DNA of 21,635 bases from Cymbomonas tetramitiformis (taxonomy: Eukaryota; Chlorophyta; Pyramimonadophyceae; Pyramimonadales; Pyramimonadaceae). A program made the translations under genes and the position numbers. The notes under the pieces are model-generated. The model was not told the origin of the DNA, did not search any database, and worked only from the letters and a program-made list of their open reading frames with translations. Below are positions 1 to 7,245 of the stretch, one piece after another. The stretch's first letter is position 1. Every line of letters starts with the position of its first letter. The DNA lies in contig LGRX02009844.1 in NCBI GenBank assembly GCA_001247695.2, forward strand, positions 1 to 21,635, written 5' to 3'.

Positions 1-325
1 TAACAAATTATGTCATCTTGAGTGAGATTTGTATTGGATGCTATTGTTTGGTTAAGCTCTTTCATGACCATATCCTTGAATGTGTCCATGCCATAACACC
101 AAACACTTTTGCCTTTCTTGAAATCAGTTTTGAAAGGATAGAAAATATACACGGTTTCTCCACTGTTTAAAGCATCAATTAAAGATGCCTCCCAAATTTT
201 TTTTGTTTTCGTAATTGATTAATTGTTGCGGAGCTGGTGGCAGGTTATGGCCAAGAGTTATCACCCGATCTGAATTTCTCACACTCTCAAACCATGTAAT
301 GGTATCTTGATGGAAAAAGCATCCA
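1..325 (-). pseudogene. Out-of-frame continuation of the primase-helicase
   Basis: Beyond the premature stop the protein-like reading goes on. From the A5 run at 314-318 (minus-strand T5) to about 200 it is open one frame over, starting FHQDTITWFESV directly after the MDAF of the main ORF. That frame closes at 175-177. From the T8 run at 197-204 to the window edge the original frame is open again (IWEASLIDALNSGETVYIF and onward). Two indels of opposite sign in homopolymers therefore cancel each other. This is either decay of an endogenised viral gene or homopolymer error in the assembly. The helicase C-terminus lies outside the window. Confidence 0.68.
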
Positions 326-1973
326 TAAAGATGATTTTCTTTGCAGATTTATAAATGTGCATAAAGCAATCCCAATTGGCGGGTAAGTGCTCCCCATGTG
401 TCGTGTGGTTCATGAAAATATTTTTGTAAGTCTCAATCTCATCCAAGACAACAATGTCATAACTTTTACGAGCTTCAACACCGTCACATAAATCGGCCAA
501 AAGGTTTTCTTGTTGAAATGTTTTCCATTGTGATTCCATAGACATTATAATTCTATTTGTTTTCGGAATTAAATCTTGTTTGTTCTTATCAAAGCTTTTG
601 TAATTTTTGAACCGCAACGATTGCAATCTTGTCGCTACATTTTGTGCATAAGATATCCTTGGGCTGAACCATATGATGCTACTACCCTTTTCATACTTGT
701 GAAGATAATCAATAGTAGAACCGGTCTTGTTACCGCTCATGAATGCCGTCAAGAACACCATGGATGCATGTCCAAATGCATAAGGAATTTCAATCGGCTG
801 CTCCCATCTATCACTCATAAAGATGTCAATTGGTACGTCGCAACCCTTAAGAAACTTTTCACTATGAGAATGCTTTTCATCAAATAGATTAGGATAAAAT
901 CTGAGCAAGAGGTTCTTGATAAAGTTGTCGCCCGGAGAATTGTAATTATTGGCCTTTTTCCAAGATTGTATATATGCTTCCCATTTTACACGGCCTTGTT
1001 TCACCCATTTCATATAATCATCTTTGGAAATTCCATTATGATATGCCCATATTTGAATTTGCCAACATAATTGATGCCCTAATGCACTTGGGTCGGGAAC
1101 TGGTTTGTTGGGTATCATGCCTAATATTTGTTTGTAACTTGTTGTATCCCAATTAAAATTGGATGGGGGCAAATACTCACATGGTGTGATAGAACTCAAG
1201 TCAATCTGTTGATGAGTCTTTTCATCAGGTTCTACATCCTCAAATTTCCAATCTAAAGTAGCGGCATCAATTGAGTCTTCATCGAAATCCATCAATACAC
1301 AATGCTTGGTGACCGATTGACTTCCTTCAATGATATCTTGAGTTCGCAATTCATTAGGCTTGCTTTGATTAACACATTTGAAGGGACGATTTGTGATATA
1401 TATATCATCCATACCAAAGTCATTTTTATACTTTTTTACCCATGTTTTCAAGGGAGCCATAGCACCAAGATTCTTAGAGTAATAATTAGAAAGAGTAATG
1501 TGATAAGACCAATATGGTTCACCATTTTTTGGCGATGTATTCCCACTAATTTGAAAGTTGGTATTTGGAAATTTGGTCAATATTATGTTTTTGAGTGTTT
1601 CTAAGTCGATTTCAGATTTTCCATCAATATCAAAAAAGATTTTTCTTTTGACATCGGGTTGAATTATTTCATAGATACCATGCTGTTTGGTCAATATTTT
1701 TGCCATATTGTTTTTGTGAATTTTTGACCACATTTGTCCCATCTTTTTGGTAAGCGACTTAATGAGAATTTCATCTTCTTTCAAAGTTGAAATTACATAA
1801 GCTTGAGCACCACCATCGGTCAAATTGTTTACCCATTGCATTTTGACAAATGACCTAAGTGCAAACTTTGAAGTGTCGATGTCTTGATAATCCATTATAC
1901 TCTTATATTTAAGTGATTTAATGTTTTGGCGAAAATAAAATTGGATGTTTTTGTTGTTGATATTTTGAGACAT
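279..1973 (-). CDS. Primase-helicase of the viral origin-binding-protein type (frameshifted copy)
   Basis: The 564-residue ORF has two recognisable parts. Residues about 110-220 look like an archaeo-eukaryotic primase: motif I FFDID (D115, D117), SYHI (S156, H158) and an RPFKCVNQSK segment after DD189-190. Residues about 400-564 look like the helicase of the herpesvirus UL9/origin-binding-protein family: a P-loop-like AFMSGNKTGST at 410-420, an IIWFSPRISYAQN segment near 433-445, Walker B VVLDEIE at 508-514 and MDA at 550-552. Such primase-helicase fusions are known from large DNA viruses and related elements of protists, where they start genome replication. The P-loop departs from GxGKT, so ATPase activity is doubtful. 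The ORF ends in a premature TGA; the conserved reading continues in another frame (next entry). The ATG at 1973 is preceded by an AT-rich motif shared with the upstream small ORF. Confidence 0.72.
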   Translation of the reverse strand: MSQNINNKNIQFYFRQNIKSLKYKSIMDYQDIDTSKFALRSFVKMQWVNNLTDGGAQAYVISTLKEDEILIKSLTKKMGQMWSKIHKNNMAKILTKQHGIYEIIQPDVKRKIFFDIDGKSEIDLETLKNIILTKFPNTNFQISGNTSPKNGEPYWSYHITLSNYYSKNLGAMAPLKTWVKKYKNDFGMDDIYITNRPFKCVNQSKPNELRTQDIIEGSQSVTKHCVLMDFDEDSIDAATLDWKFEDVEPDEKTHQQIDLSSITPCEYLPPSNFNWDTTSYKQILGMIPNKPVPDPSALGHQLCWQIQIWAYHNGISKDDYMKWVKQGRVKWEAYIQSWKKANNYNSPGDNFIKNLLLRFYPNLFDEKHSHSEKFLKGCDVPIDIFMSDRWEQPIEIPYAFGHASMVFLTAFMSGNKTGSTIDYLHKYEKGSSIIWFSPRISYAQNVATRLQSLRFKNYKSFDKNKQDLIPKTNRIIMSMESQWKTFQQENLLADLCDGVEARKSYDIVVLDEIETYKNIFMNHTTHGEHLPANWDCFMHIYKSAKKIIFMDAFSIKIPLHGLRV

Positions 1974-1994
1974 GTATACTTATATATACCATAT

Positions 1995-2009
1995 ATTTTA
2001 ATCTTTAAG
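1995..2009 (-). promoter_or_regulatory. Shared 15-bp AT-rich upstream motif, copy 1
   Basis: On the minus strand this reads CTTAAAGATTAAAAT and sits 21 bp before the ATG of the primase-helicase gene. An identical 15-mer lies at 2223-2237 before the next gene. Both are followed by an AAGTATA stretch closer to the ATG. Identical sequence at an equal distance from two starts suggests a virus-type promoter core; this role is inferred. Confidence 0.5.
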
Positions 2010-2014
2010 CTTGT

Positions 2015-2203
2015 TTATAATGGTTCATTTTCAGATTTTTGAGACCTTTTTTTCCTCATGTATTCTTTCATTTTGATATTGTGCTCATCCTTGTGGGATT
2101 CATACCAAGTCTTTTGATGTTTTCTATTCAAAGCTCGCGTTTGTTCAACATGGGTCTCCCTATACTTCTTTTTGGCACGTTTTTGAGCATCGGTCAAGGC
2201 CAT
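2015..2203 (-). CDS. Small basic protein of unknown function
   Basis: This is a 62-codon ORF ending in TAA, 41 bp upstream of the primase-helicase start and on the same strand. The product is strongly basic and hydrophilic (AQKRAKKKYRE, KMKEYMRKKRSQK), has no membrane segment and could bind nucleic acid. I do not recognise a family. Support for it being real comes from the compact virus-like spacing and from the 15-bp motif it shares with its neighbour at the same distance from the ATG. It could still be a chance ORF in lysine-rich sequence. Confidence 0.45.
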   Translation of the reverse strand: MALTDAQKRAKKKYRETHVEQTRALNRKHQKTWYESHKDEHNIKMKEYMRKKRSQKSENEPL

Positions 2204-2222
2204 TCTATTGGTATATACTTAG

Positions 2223-2237
2223 ATTTTAATCTTTAAG
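2223..2237 (-). promoter_or_regulatory. Shared 15-bp AT-rich upstream motif, copy 2
   Basis: Identical on the minus strand to the motif at 1995-2009, and 19 bp before the ATG of the small basic ORF. The CTTTAAG core on the plus strand recurs just outside the gene at 2250-2256 and 2270-2276 within TGCGTTCTTTAAGTA repeats. Confidence 0.5.
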
Positions 2238-2242
2238 TCAAT

Positions 2243-2566
2243 TGCGTTCTTTAAGTACTTTGTGCGTTCTTTAAGTAGTTCGCCAAAAAGGTGGGAAATA
2301 GGTCAAATTATAGACTATATATAAGATAACGAGAATATGACCTAAAATGCCCACCTTTTTCATGATATCGTACCCGCGAAAAGTCGACATCGTGCGTTCT
2401 TTAAATAGTTCGCAAAAAAGGTGGCTAATTAGGTCATATTATGGATTATATATAAGATAATGAGAATATGACCTAAAATGCCACCTTTTTCATGATAGTT
2501 AGGGTTTCAGGGTTTCAGGGCTTAGGGTTTATCATGATACCCCCGCGAAAAAATCGCCGAAAGTCG
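2243..2566. repeat. Tandem repeat carrying two long hairpins
   Basis: A unit of about 130 bp is repeated. Each copy starts TGCGTTCTTTAARTAGTTCGC (2263 and 2393, with a short extra copy of the head at 2243), passes through a hairpin, and ends near CATGATA...CCCGCGAAAA. Hairpin 1 spans 2285-2360 with arms AAAAAGGTGGG and CCCACCTTTTT. Hairpin 2 spans 2415-2490 with AAAAAGGTGGC/GCCACCTTTTT and, inside it, AGGTCATATT/AATATGACCT (2431-2440 with 2465-2474), all perfectly paired. The array lies next to an origin-binding-protein-like gene, so it may be a replication origin or the end of the element. That is inference. Confidence 0.7.
2499..2530 (+). repeat. Degenerate telomere-like repeat (TTTAGGG/TTTCAGGG)
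   Basis: The stretch consists of TTAGGG, TTTCAGGG, TTTCAGGG and CTTAGGG followed by TTT. It resembles the plant/algal TTTAGGG telomere repeat. It interrupts the second copy of the flanking tandem repeat and is bracketed by CATGATA at 2491-2497 and 2533-2539. Confidence 0.5.
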
Positions 2567-2569
2567 TAT

Positions 2570-2667
2570 ATCGCCTAAACTGACCCCTCCCTTAAATAGT
2601 GTAAAAAACCGTGCGAAAATCGCCTGAACTGACCCCCTAAATGGGGTCGGAAATCGCCCAAACTGAT
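2570..2667 (+). repeat. Three short direct repeats (ATCGCCTRAACTGACCC type)
   Basis: Copies lie at 2570-2586, 2619-2635 and 2653-2667 (the last is shorter and diverged). They sit just outside the hairpin array. Function unknown; they may be remnants of a terminal or subtelomeric repeat. Confidence 0.5.
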
Positions 2668-2734
2668 GCTGAATTAATTCTATTTTTTCCACGTCTTCTA
2701 TTTTTTATACTACCGGTAGTCCTTGACACGTGGT

Positions 2735-2833
2735 CCTCTTCCGGACCTCTTCCGGTTCAAAGTGTGTTACAGTATCATTGGCTGTTAGTGCTTTACGTGG
2801 ACCGGGAGAGGTCCGGAAGAGGTCCGGAAGTGG
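2735..2833. repeat. Inverted repeat with TCCGGAAGAGG units
   Basis: Left arm 2735-2755 and right arm 2813-2833 are complementary at 20 of 21 positions around a 57-bp spacer. Each arm is itself built from a roughly 11-bp TCCGGAAGAGG-like repeat that continues on the right side to about 2840. The ORFs crossing this stretch are low-complexity products of the repeats and are not annotated as genes. Confidence 0.6.
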
Positions 2834-2964
2834 TCCGGGAAAGCCCCGCTGGAGCGTGGAAGCACCGCGATAGGGCCGCGGAAGGTAACAATGATAGTGC
2901 TCTGGTAGTACATGTGTTTAGAAGAACCGTTAATTGTACACGTCAGACTACAAGAATAAAACTT

Positions 2965-3024
2965 CACGATATGTGTCACGATATGTGTCACGATGTGTGT
3001 CACGATATGTGTCACGATATGTGT
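2965..3024 (+). repeat. 12-bp minisatellite, five copies
   Basis: CACGATATGTGT is repeated head to tail five times, with one A-to-G change in the third copy. An ORF crossing it would read as repeated HDMC, but nothing around it supports a gene. Confidence 0.85.
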
Positions 3025-3110
3025 CATGGTCGCCAAATATAAATTTAAAACTCGCTAAAAATTAAAAATTAAAAGTTGTATAAAATTGAAAATTTAAATT
3101 TAAATAAATT

Positions 3111-3495
3111 TGATTTAAATGCAAGTTTTGTATAAAGAGAATTTCAGGACGTTATATTTTGAATATATTTATATCAAATTCTGATTATATATATTTGCAA
3201 TGGGTGATTATTCATATAACATATCTTGCGAGATAACACTTTATATAAAACGATTTAAAAATATAATTGCCAATTTTTTAAAAATATATTTGCAGAAATA
3301 TCAAAATTTTATTTTTATAGACAAATTACGAACATGTATTTATATCGTTGAAAGATATAAATCAAAGGTACGCCGATTCCTTAGAAATATATACACGAAC
3401 AATTTTGATTTAAATTAACATTTTGTATAAAGAGAAAGTCAGGGCGTTATAATAAAAATATATTTATATCAAGTTCTGAATATATATTTATATAT
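3111..3495 (+). repeat. AT-rich tandem repeat, unit about 295 bp (copy A and start of copy B)
   Basis: The segment beginning TGATTTAAAT and TTTTGTATAAAGAGAA at 3111 recurs at 3406 with moderate divergence. Copy B stops at the LTR retrotransposon and resumes at 6855. The short ORF at 3200-3418 lies inside the repeat and has no protein-like signal. Confidence 0.65.
3491..3495. repeat. Target site duplication, left (TATAT)
   Basis: Five bases directly outside the left LTR match the five bases directly outside the right LTR at 6855-6859. The AT-rich setting makes a chance match possible, but the position is exact. Confidence 0.7.
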
Positions 3496-3685
3496 TGTGA
3501 GATATAATATAACGGATTATATCGGAGTGGTCACTGAATAGTTTTCATACAAGTGTAAACTGATTATAGAGTAAACGAATATAAGGTGTCTGTGACCTAG
3601 GGATCTGTCACCTAGTACTGTACGAGTACTGGTACAGCTAACGGGAGTCAGATAAGTTATGACCTACGGGTCACTGAATCCAGCA
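3496..3685 (-). repeat. 3' LTR of the gag-only element
   Basis: 190 bp, almost identical to 6665-6854; TG...CA ends. It contains AGTACTGTACGAGTACT, a small palindromic stretch. The minus-strand sequence just before it ends in AGGGTGGTG, a poor polypurine tract. Confidence 0.88.
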
Positions 3686-3967
3686 CACCACCCTGTGACT
3701 GTACATAGTGCTGTTACAGGTGGCAGAGAGCGGAGCACAGACAAAGCAAATTGTTCCGAAACAACAAACAGCTAGGAGCTGGAAACCGCTAGAGGGAGGC
3801 CTGTGCTTTAGCCAGGGCGGTCCCTTTCTAAAACTGCTGCTAGGAAATTGCTCACAAGCTAAGTTCCTACAGCTGAATCTCAAGGCTACTCAGCCACTTT
3901 CGAAGTGGTCCACAAAGCCGCAGAGTTCACCAGAGTTGAAGAAGGTGTCAGTGTCAAAGATGTTCAA

Positions 3968-4075
3968 CCAGAACCAGAGTCCAGAAGTCATAATCCAGAA
4001 CCAGAGTCCAGAAACCAGAGTCCAGAACCAGAAGCCAGAGTCATAATCCAGAAGCCAAGACCAGAAACCAGAGGC
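3968..4075 (+). repeat. Short degenerate tandem repeat (CCAGAACCAGAGT type)
   Basis: Repeats of 7-13 bp built on CCAGAA and CCAGAGT run across the end of the gag ORF, so the last gag codons and its stop at 4041 lie in repeat DNA. The predicted C-terminal tail may therefore vary between copies. Confidence 0.65.
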
Positions 4076-6293
4076 AGGAAAAGATTCGTAGAGCAAATTG
4101 AAAATCAGAATTCAAACCTGCCGAAACCTCAAGAGGAAAAGAAATGCCGAAAGTAAAACAGTACGGCAAGTCAGACAGACTGTTGGCAGTCACCCCAATG
4201 GGATGTACCGCCGCGGTGAATTCAGGGGCTCGATCGAGCACCACCGAACCCTGAACCGCTGACACACATGTAAGACACATGAGTGCGGGCAGGGCCAGAG
4301 ATGCAAAGGAAAAGAACCTCGGCAATGTTGCCACACCGACACGTGACCGTGTAGCCGGTGGGGCCGAGGGAATCTCGTCTCCGGAAAAGGAATAACCGTC
4401 GGAGCCGTCGTCATCGTCGATCACGGAAAGCTCCCCCGGGTGAATCGGCTCGTGATCCGAGTCAATCGAGCACAATTTAAGGGAGGTGTCAGTGCATGCC
4501 GGCATTACACGGTCTATAAAAGATACATGCAGTGGCTCTTCGAAAGGAGACCCGAAAGAAGCAGGGTCCGATGCCGAAACCGGGTAAAGCCCCGTGTCGA
4601 TCTCGTGATTGGCAGGTGGTGGCGCATCGCACACCACCTGCGGCACAGACAAAGTGCCGATGTGCAGCGGTGGTTGCTTACCAGCTGTGGTAGCACCACC
4701 GACCTGTGCAGCCGTAGCCGCAGACCGCAGGGACTCGAGTACTCCCCGTGCATCTGATAGCACATCTCCCATGCCGGCGCCCGAAGCACCATGAATCAAG
4801 CCCGCATAGTGGGCACGCAATCCCACGTCATGCCGTACCGGATAGGTGAAGAAGGGCTCAGGATCGGTACGCACCAGTGGCTGGTCGTGCTCGTGGCACA
4901 GGTCGGCGAATTCCTCGTCGTTCTCGTTGTCGAAAGCCGTCTGGAAGGCCGAAACCACCTCGTCTAGGTCCATGGCGGCATCCCGTAGGTCCACATCGCA
5001 CGAACCACACACCTCAAGGCAACGTGCAGTGTCGTGAAAGTGCCCAGGGCAGAGGGGGCACTCCTGAACGAAGGCCGAGGATGCGGAGTGAAAAGAAATG
5101 CTCCTAGCACCCTGCGGCTTCATGCCTTGAGGCCAATTCCCGCCCTTCGGGAGCGGGGATGCCGCGAAGCGTTGCTTCCAACCCACGTGACGATTGCGTC
5201 CGTGAAACTTACCGTCGGTCCGACGGTTTCGTTCGTCGCGCCACTTGGACGGTGGGAATCTCACACCACCGCCTCCATGCGGACGGTGAAAATCACTCCG
5301 TGGCGGCGGTGTGTCGGGTGCAACCTTGCGCTCGTCATGACGGAGGGAGGTGAGTAGGGTAGAGGCCTCACCAATGATACGAGCGAACTCCTCAAGGAAG
5401 TCCGAGATGTCACCCTGTCCGTCACCTGCGTAAGCCAATCCGAGAGGCGTGTGCGTCGGGACAGGCGCGGCTGTCTTGGGGCGGGTGGGAGGGCCATTAG
5501 GGTTCGCACTCCACCACACCTCTAGAACGTGAGTGTACACCTCCTCGATGCTCACCTTCGCCAACTCGGTGTCCAGGCGGAGCGGTGTAATTACCTCTTT
5601 GTAAAATTCGGCGTCCAGTGCCGCCAGGAGCTGTCTCTTGGCGGCTTCGTCGTCCAGGGGACCCGCCCCGCTCGCCGCGATAGCCTTCAGGCATTCGTCA
5701 AATTGCGCGACCAAGGGCTCAGGGTCAACAGACGAACCAAAAGAAATGCTCAAGAGCTCTTCGTGATGGCGGAGCGGCCGATGCCCAGGTGGCAGCAGCC
5801 GCTTGGTGATTTCCAGAAGGGCACGCTTACCGTCGCGCGGAGAGATCCGAGCGGAAGCGTCAACCCACCTTCGAGCTGGAGAGTGTGGTGTCGTCAAAGA
5901 GACCAACGCACGAAGTAAAATGTCGTTGAAGATCGGGTGAACCTCCTTGGTGACGTCCACGAGGTCAAAGATGTCCTCGTTGGCGCTGTCCTTGTTGACA
6001 AACGAAGCTTCCAAGGCAGTAACCAAGGAATCCCAAAGAAGTTGTCGATGAGGTTCACTTCCGGAAAATGAGGACGCCTTAGTACCTAAGGTGTCCTTCG
6101 CAACACGCTTCACAACGTCAATGTCCCAAGACGATTGCAAAACGGCATTGCCGCGTGTTTTATCAGCAGCAGCGAGTGCAACATGCGCTGACTGCGGGGT
6201 GCTCTTGTAGCGAGCACCCACGTTCCTAGCAAAGATTGAATCCAGGCGCATCCGAGCGCCCATGGCCGGTGTTCCAACTGAGGATGAAGTCAT
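4041..6293 (-). CDS. Gag-like protein with CCHC zinc knuckle
   Basis: A 750-residue ORF ending in TGA. Residues about 80-265 are a helical Gag-like segment with no named motif I can place. Residues 330-395 are rich in R, G, H and K, as in nucleocapsid regions. CPLCPGHFHDTARC at 412-425 is an exact C-x2-C-x4-H-x4-C zinc knuckle. After it come an acidic serine-rich stretch (about 610-640) and a hydrophobic segment at about 659-680 that could cross a membrane or be buried. DTG occurs once (IDTGLYP, about 566) without the rest of a protease, so I do not call one. It would form particles and package RNA of the element between the two LTRs. GC content is well above that of the flanking DNA. Confidence 0.75.
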   Translation of the reverse strand: MTSSSVGTPAMGARMRLDSIFARNVGARYKSTPQSAHVALAAADKTRGNAVLQSSWDIDVVKRVAKDTLGTKASSFSGSEPHRQLLWDSLVTALEASFVNKDSANEDIFDLVDVTKEVHPIFNDILLRALVSLTTPHSPARRWVDASARISPRDGKRALLEITKRLLPPGHRPLRHHEELLSISFGSSVDPEPLVAQFDECLKAIAASGAGPLDDEAAKRQLLAALDAEFYKEVITPLRLDTELAKVSIEEVYTHVLEVWWSANPNGPPTRPKTAAPVPTHTPLGLAYAGDGQGDISDFLEEFARIIGEASTLLTSLRHDERKVAPDTPPPRSDFHRPHGGGGVRFPPSKWRDERNRRTDGKFHGRNRHVGWKQRFAASPLPKGGNWPQGMKPQGARSISFHSASSAFVQECPLCPGHFHDTARCLEVCGSCDVDLRDAAMDLDEVVSAFQTAFDNENDEEFADLCHEHDQPLVRTDPEPFFTYPVRHDVGLRAHYAGLIHGASGAGMGDVLSDARGVLESLRSAATAAQVGGATTAGKQPPLHIGTLSVPQVVCDAPPPANHEIDTGLYPVSASDPASFGSPFEEPLHVSFIDRVMPACTDTSLKLCSIDSDHEPIHPGELSVIDDDDGSDGYSFSGDEIPSAPPATRSRVGVATLPRFFSFASLALPALMCLTCVSAVQGSVVLDRAPEFTAAVHPIGVTANSLSDLPYCFTFGISFPLEVSAGLNSDFQFALRIFSCLWFLVLASGL

Positions 6294-6643
6294 CAGAATA
6301 AATTCCTACAGGAGGGGGGTTGGGGGAAAGGCGAGGTGCAAATTGTAAGGTGGCGGGCGACCGTAATGCAGTTGCGGAGTAAGGAGAAGAAGGGGTCGAA
6401 CGAAATCAACGAAGTCGAACACGCGACGGCCAAGGAGATGTCGACAAAGGTGATCAAGCTCAGTCTAAAACAAATTCCAACGCGGACACTCGAAGAAGTT
6501 GCCGAAAGTCCCAACTCGAAATCTCACCGCAACATGGTGCAAACCGCACGCCCTAAAGTGGCCAATTCAACACCTCGCGAGGCCCCAACGCCCCGCCAAG
6601 CGGAAAAGCTTAGCCAGTCATGGCAAAGTCAGCAGTGATAAAA
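6294..6643 (-). other. Untranslated leader of the gag-only element
   Basis: About 350 bp between the primer site and the gag ATG. Short ORFs exist on both strands but none resembles a protein. Packaging and dimerisation signals would be expected here; I cannot identify one. Confidence 0.5.
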
Positions 6644-6664
6644 GCGGGGTAATACCCCATAACC
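6644..6664 (-). other. Primer binding site, half-tRNA initiator Met type
   Basis: On the minus strand the bases directly after the LTR read GGTTATGGGGTATTACCCCGC. GGTTATGGG is complementary to the initiator methionine tRNA anticodon loop (CCCAUAACC, with anticodon CAU), not to a tRNA 3' end. Copia-class elements are known to prime from such an internal tRNA fragment. The following GGGGTA/TACCCC can form a small hairpin. Confidence 0.65.
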
Positions 6665-6854
6665 TGTGAGATATAATATAACGTATTATATCGGGCGGTC
6701 ACTGAATAGTTTTCATACAAGTGTAAACTGATTATAAGAGTAAACGAATATAAGGTGTCTGTGACCTAGGGATCTGTCACCTAGTACTGTACGAGTACTG
6801 GTACAGCTAACGGGAGTCAGATAAGTTATGACCTACGGGTCACTGAATCCAGCA
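6665..6854 (-). repeat. 5' LTR of the gag-only element
   Basis: 190 bp, TG...CA, nearly identical to 3496-3685. In element orientation it ends in ACA immediately before the primer site. It should hold the promoter; I see no clear TATA box in the transcribed orientation. Confidence 0.88.
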
Positions 6855-7036
6855 TATATTCATAATTTCAAGGGATGATTATTCATATGAAATATCTTGC
6901 TAGATACAACCGTATATTAAAAAAATACTCCCACCAAAAAATTAAATATATATATTTTAGAAATATCAAAATTTTATTTTGAGACAAATTGCGAAATTTT
7001 ATCTTTATCGCAGAAAGATATAAATTTGAGGTATAC
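6855..7036 (+). repeat. Remainder of AT-rich repeat copy B
   Basis: From GATTATTCATAT at about 6878 to AAAGATATAAAT at about 7013 this segment aligns with copy A at about 3205-3360. It completes the repeat unit split by the LTR element. Its first five bases are the right-hand target duplication TATAT. Confidence 0.65.
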
Positions 7037-7087
7037 ATAATTTGGGATCTGTGTCGCCGCGCATGGGAGGGGGTCATTGGGCACGCA

Positions 7088-7104
7088 TCGAGCGAAACGC
7101 TCGA
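7088..7104. repeat. Short perfect hairpin
   Basis: TCGAGCG-AAA-CGCTCGA: 7-bp arms and a 3-base loop. One of three strong palindromes within about 230 bp. Confidence 0.6.
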
Positions 7105-7185
7105 CATACGCACCGCATACAACCCTCATGCATACCACACGCATACCACACATATCATATATGCATAATGAACATATTTTGAGCA

Positions 7186-7205
7186 GCTGACAGCGCGCTG
7201 TCAGC
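7186..7205. repeat. 20-bp perfect palindrome
   Basis: GCTGACAGCGCGCTGTCAGC is identical to its reverse complement. It could be a dimeric protein site, a cruciform, or part of a miniature element's end. Confidence 0.75.
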
Positions 7206-7245
7206 CCGAGCCGAAACGCGGATGTCAACCGCATCCATGTTTCCG

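Larger units (their letters stand above)
3496..6854 (-). mobile_element. Non-autonomous gag-only LTR retrotransposon, copia-like
   Basis: Two 190-bp direct repeats (3496-3685 and 6665-6854) start TG and end CA on the plus strand. They are flanked by the 5-bp direct repeat TATAT at 3491-3495 and 6855-6859, as left by an integrase. On the minus strand the order is 5' LTR, primer site abutting the LTR, leader of about 350 bp, gag ORF, short 3' region, 3' LTR. The 3.36-kb element has no protease, integrase, reverse transcriptase or RNase H, so it would need enzymes in trans, as described for TR-GAG elements. The LTRs differ at about five positions, so insertion is fairly recent. Confidence 0.88.

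Noticed and set aside
2641..3042. 133-codon ORF with HDMC repeats
   Set aside because: It is made of the inverted repeat and the 12-bp minisatellite; the protein-like pattern is a by-product.
3200..3418. 72-codon plus-strand ORF
   Set aside because: It lies wholly in the AT-rich tandem repeat and has only lysine/isoleucine-rich composition.
3708..4156. Overlapping plus-strand ORFs rich in PEP/NQSP repeats
   Set aside because: They lie antisense to the gag element in its 3' region and arise from the CCAGAACCAGAGT repeat.
5560..5640. Possible protease in Gag from an IDTG tetrapeptide elsewhere in the ORF
   Set aside because: Only DTG is present; no flap or second glycine motif, so a protease cannot be supported.
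6336..6638. 100-codon plus-strand ORF in the gag element leader
   Set aside because: Antisense to the element, no domain signal.
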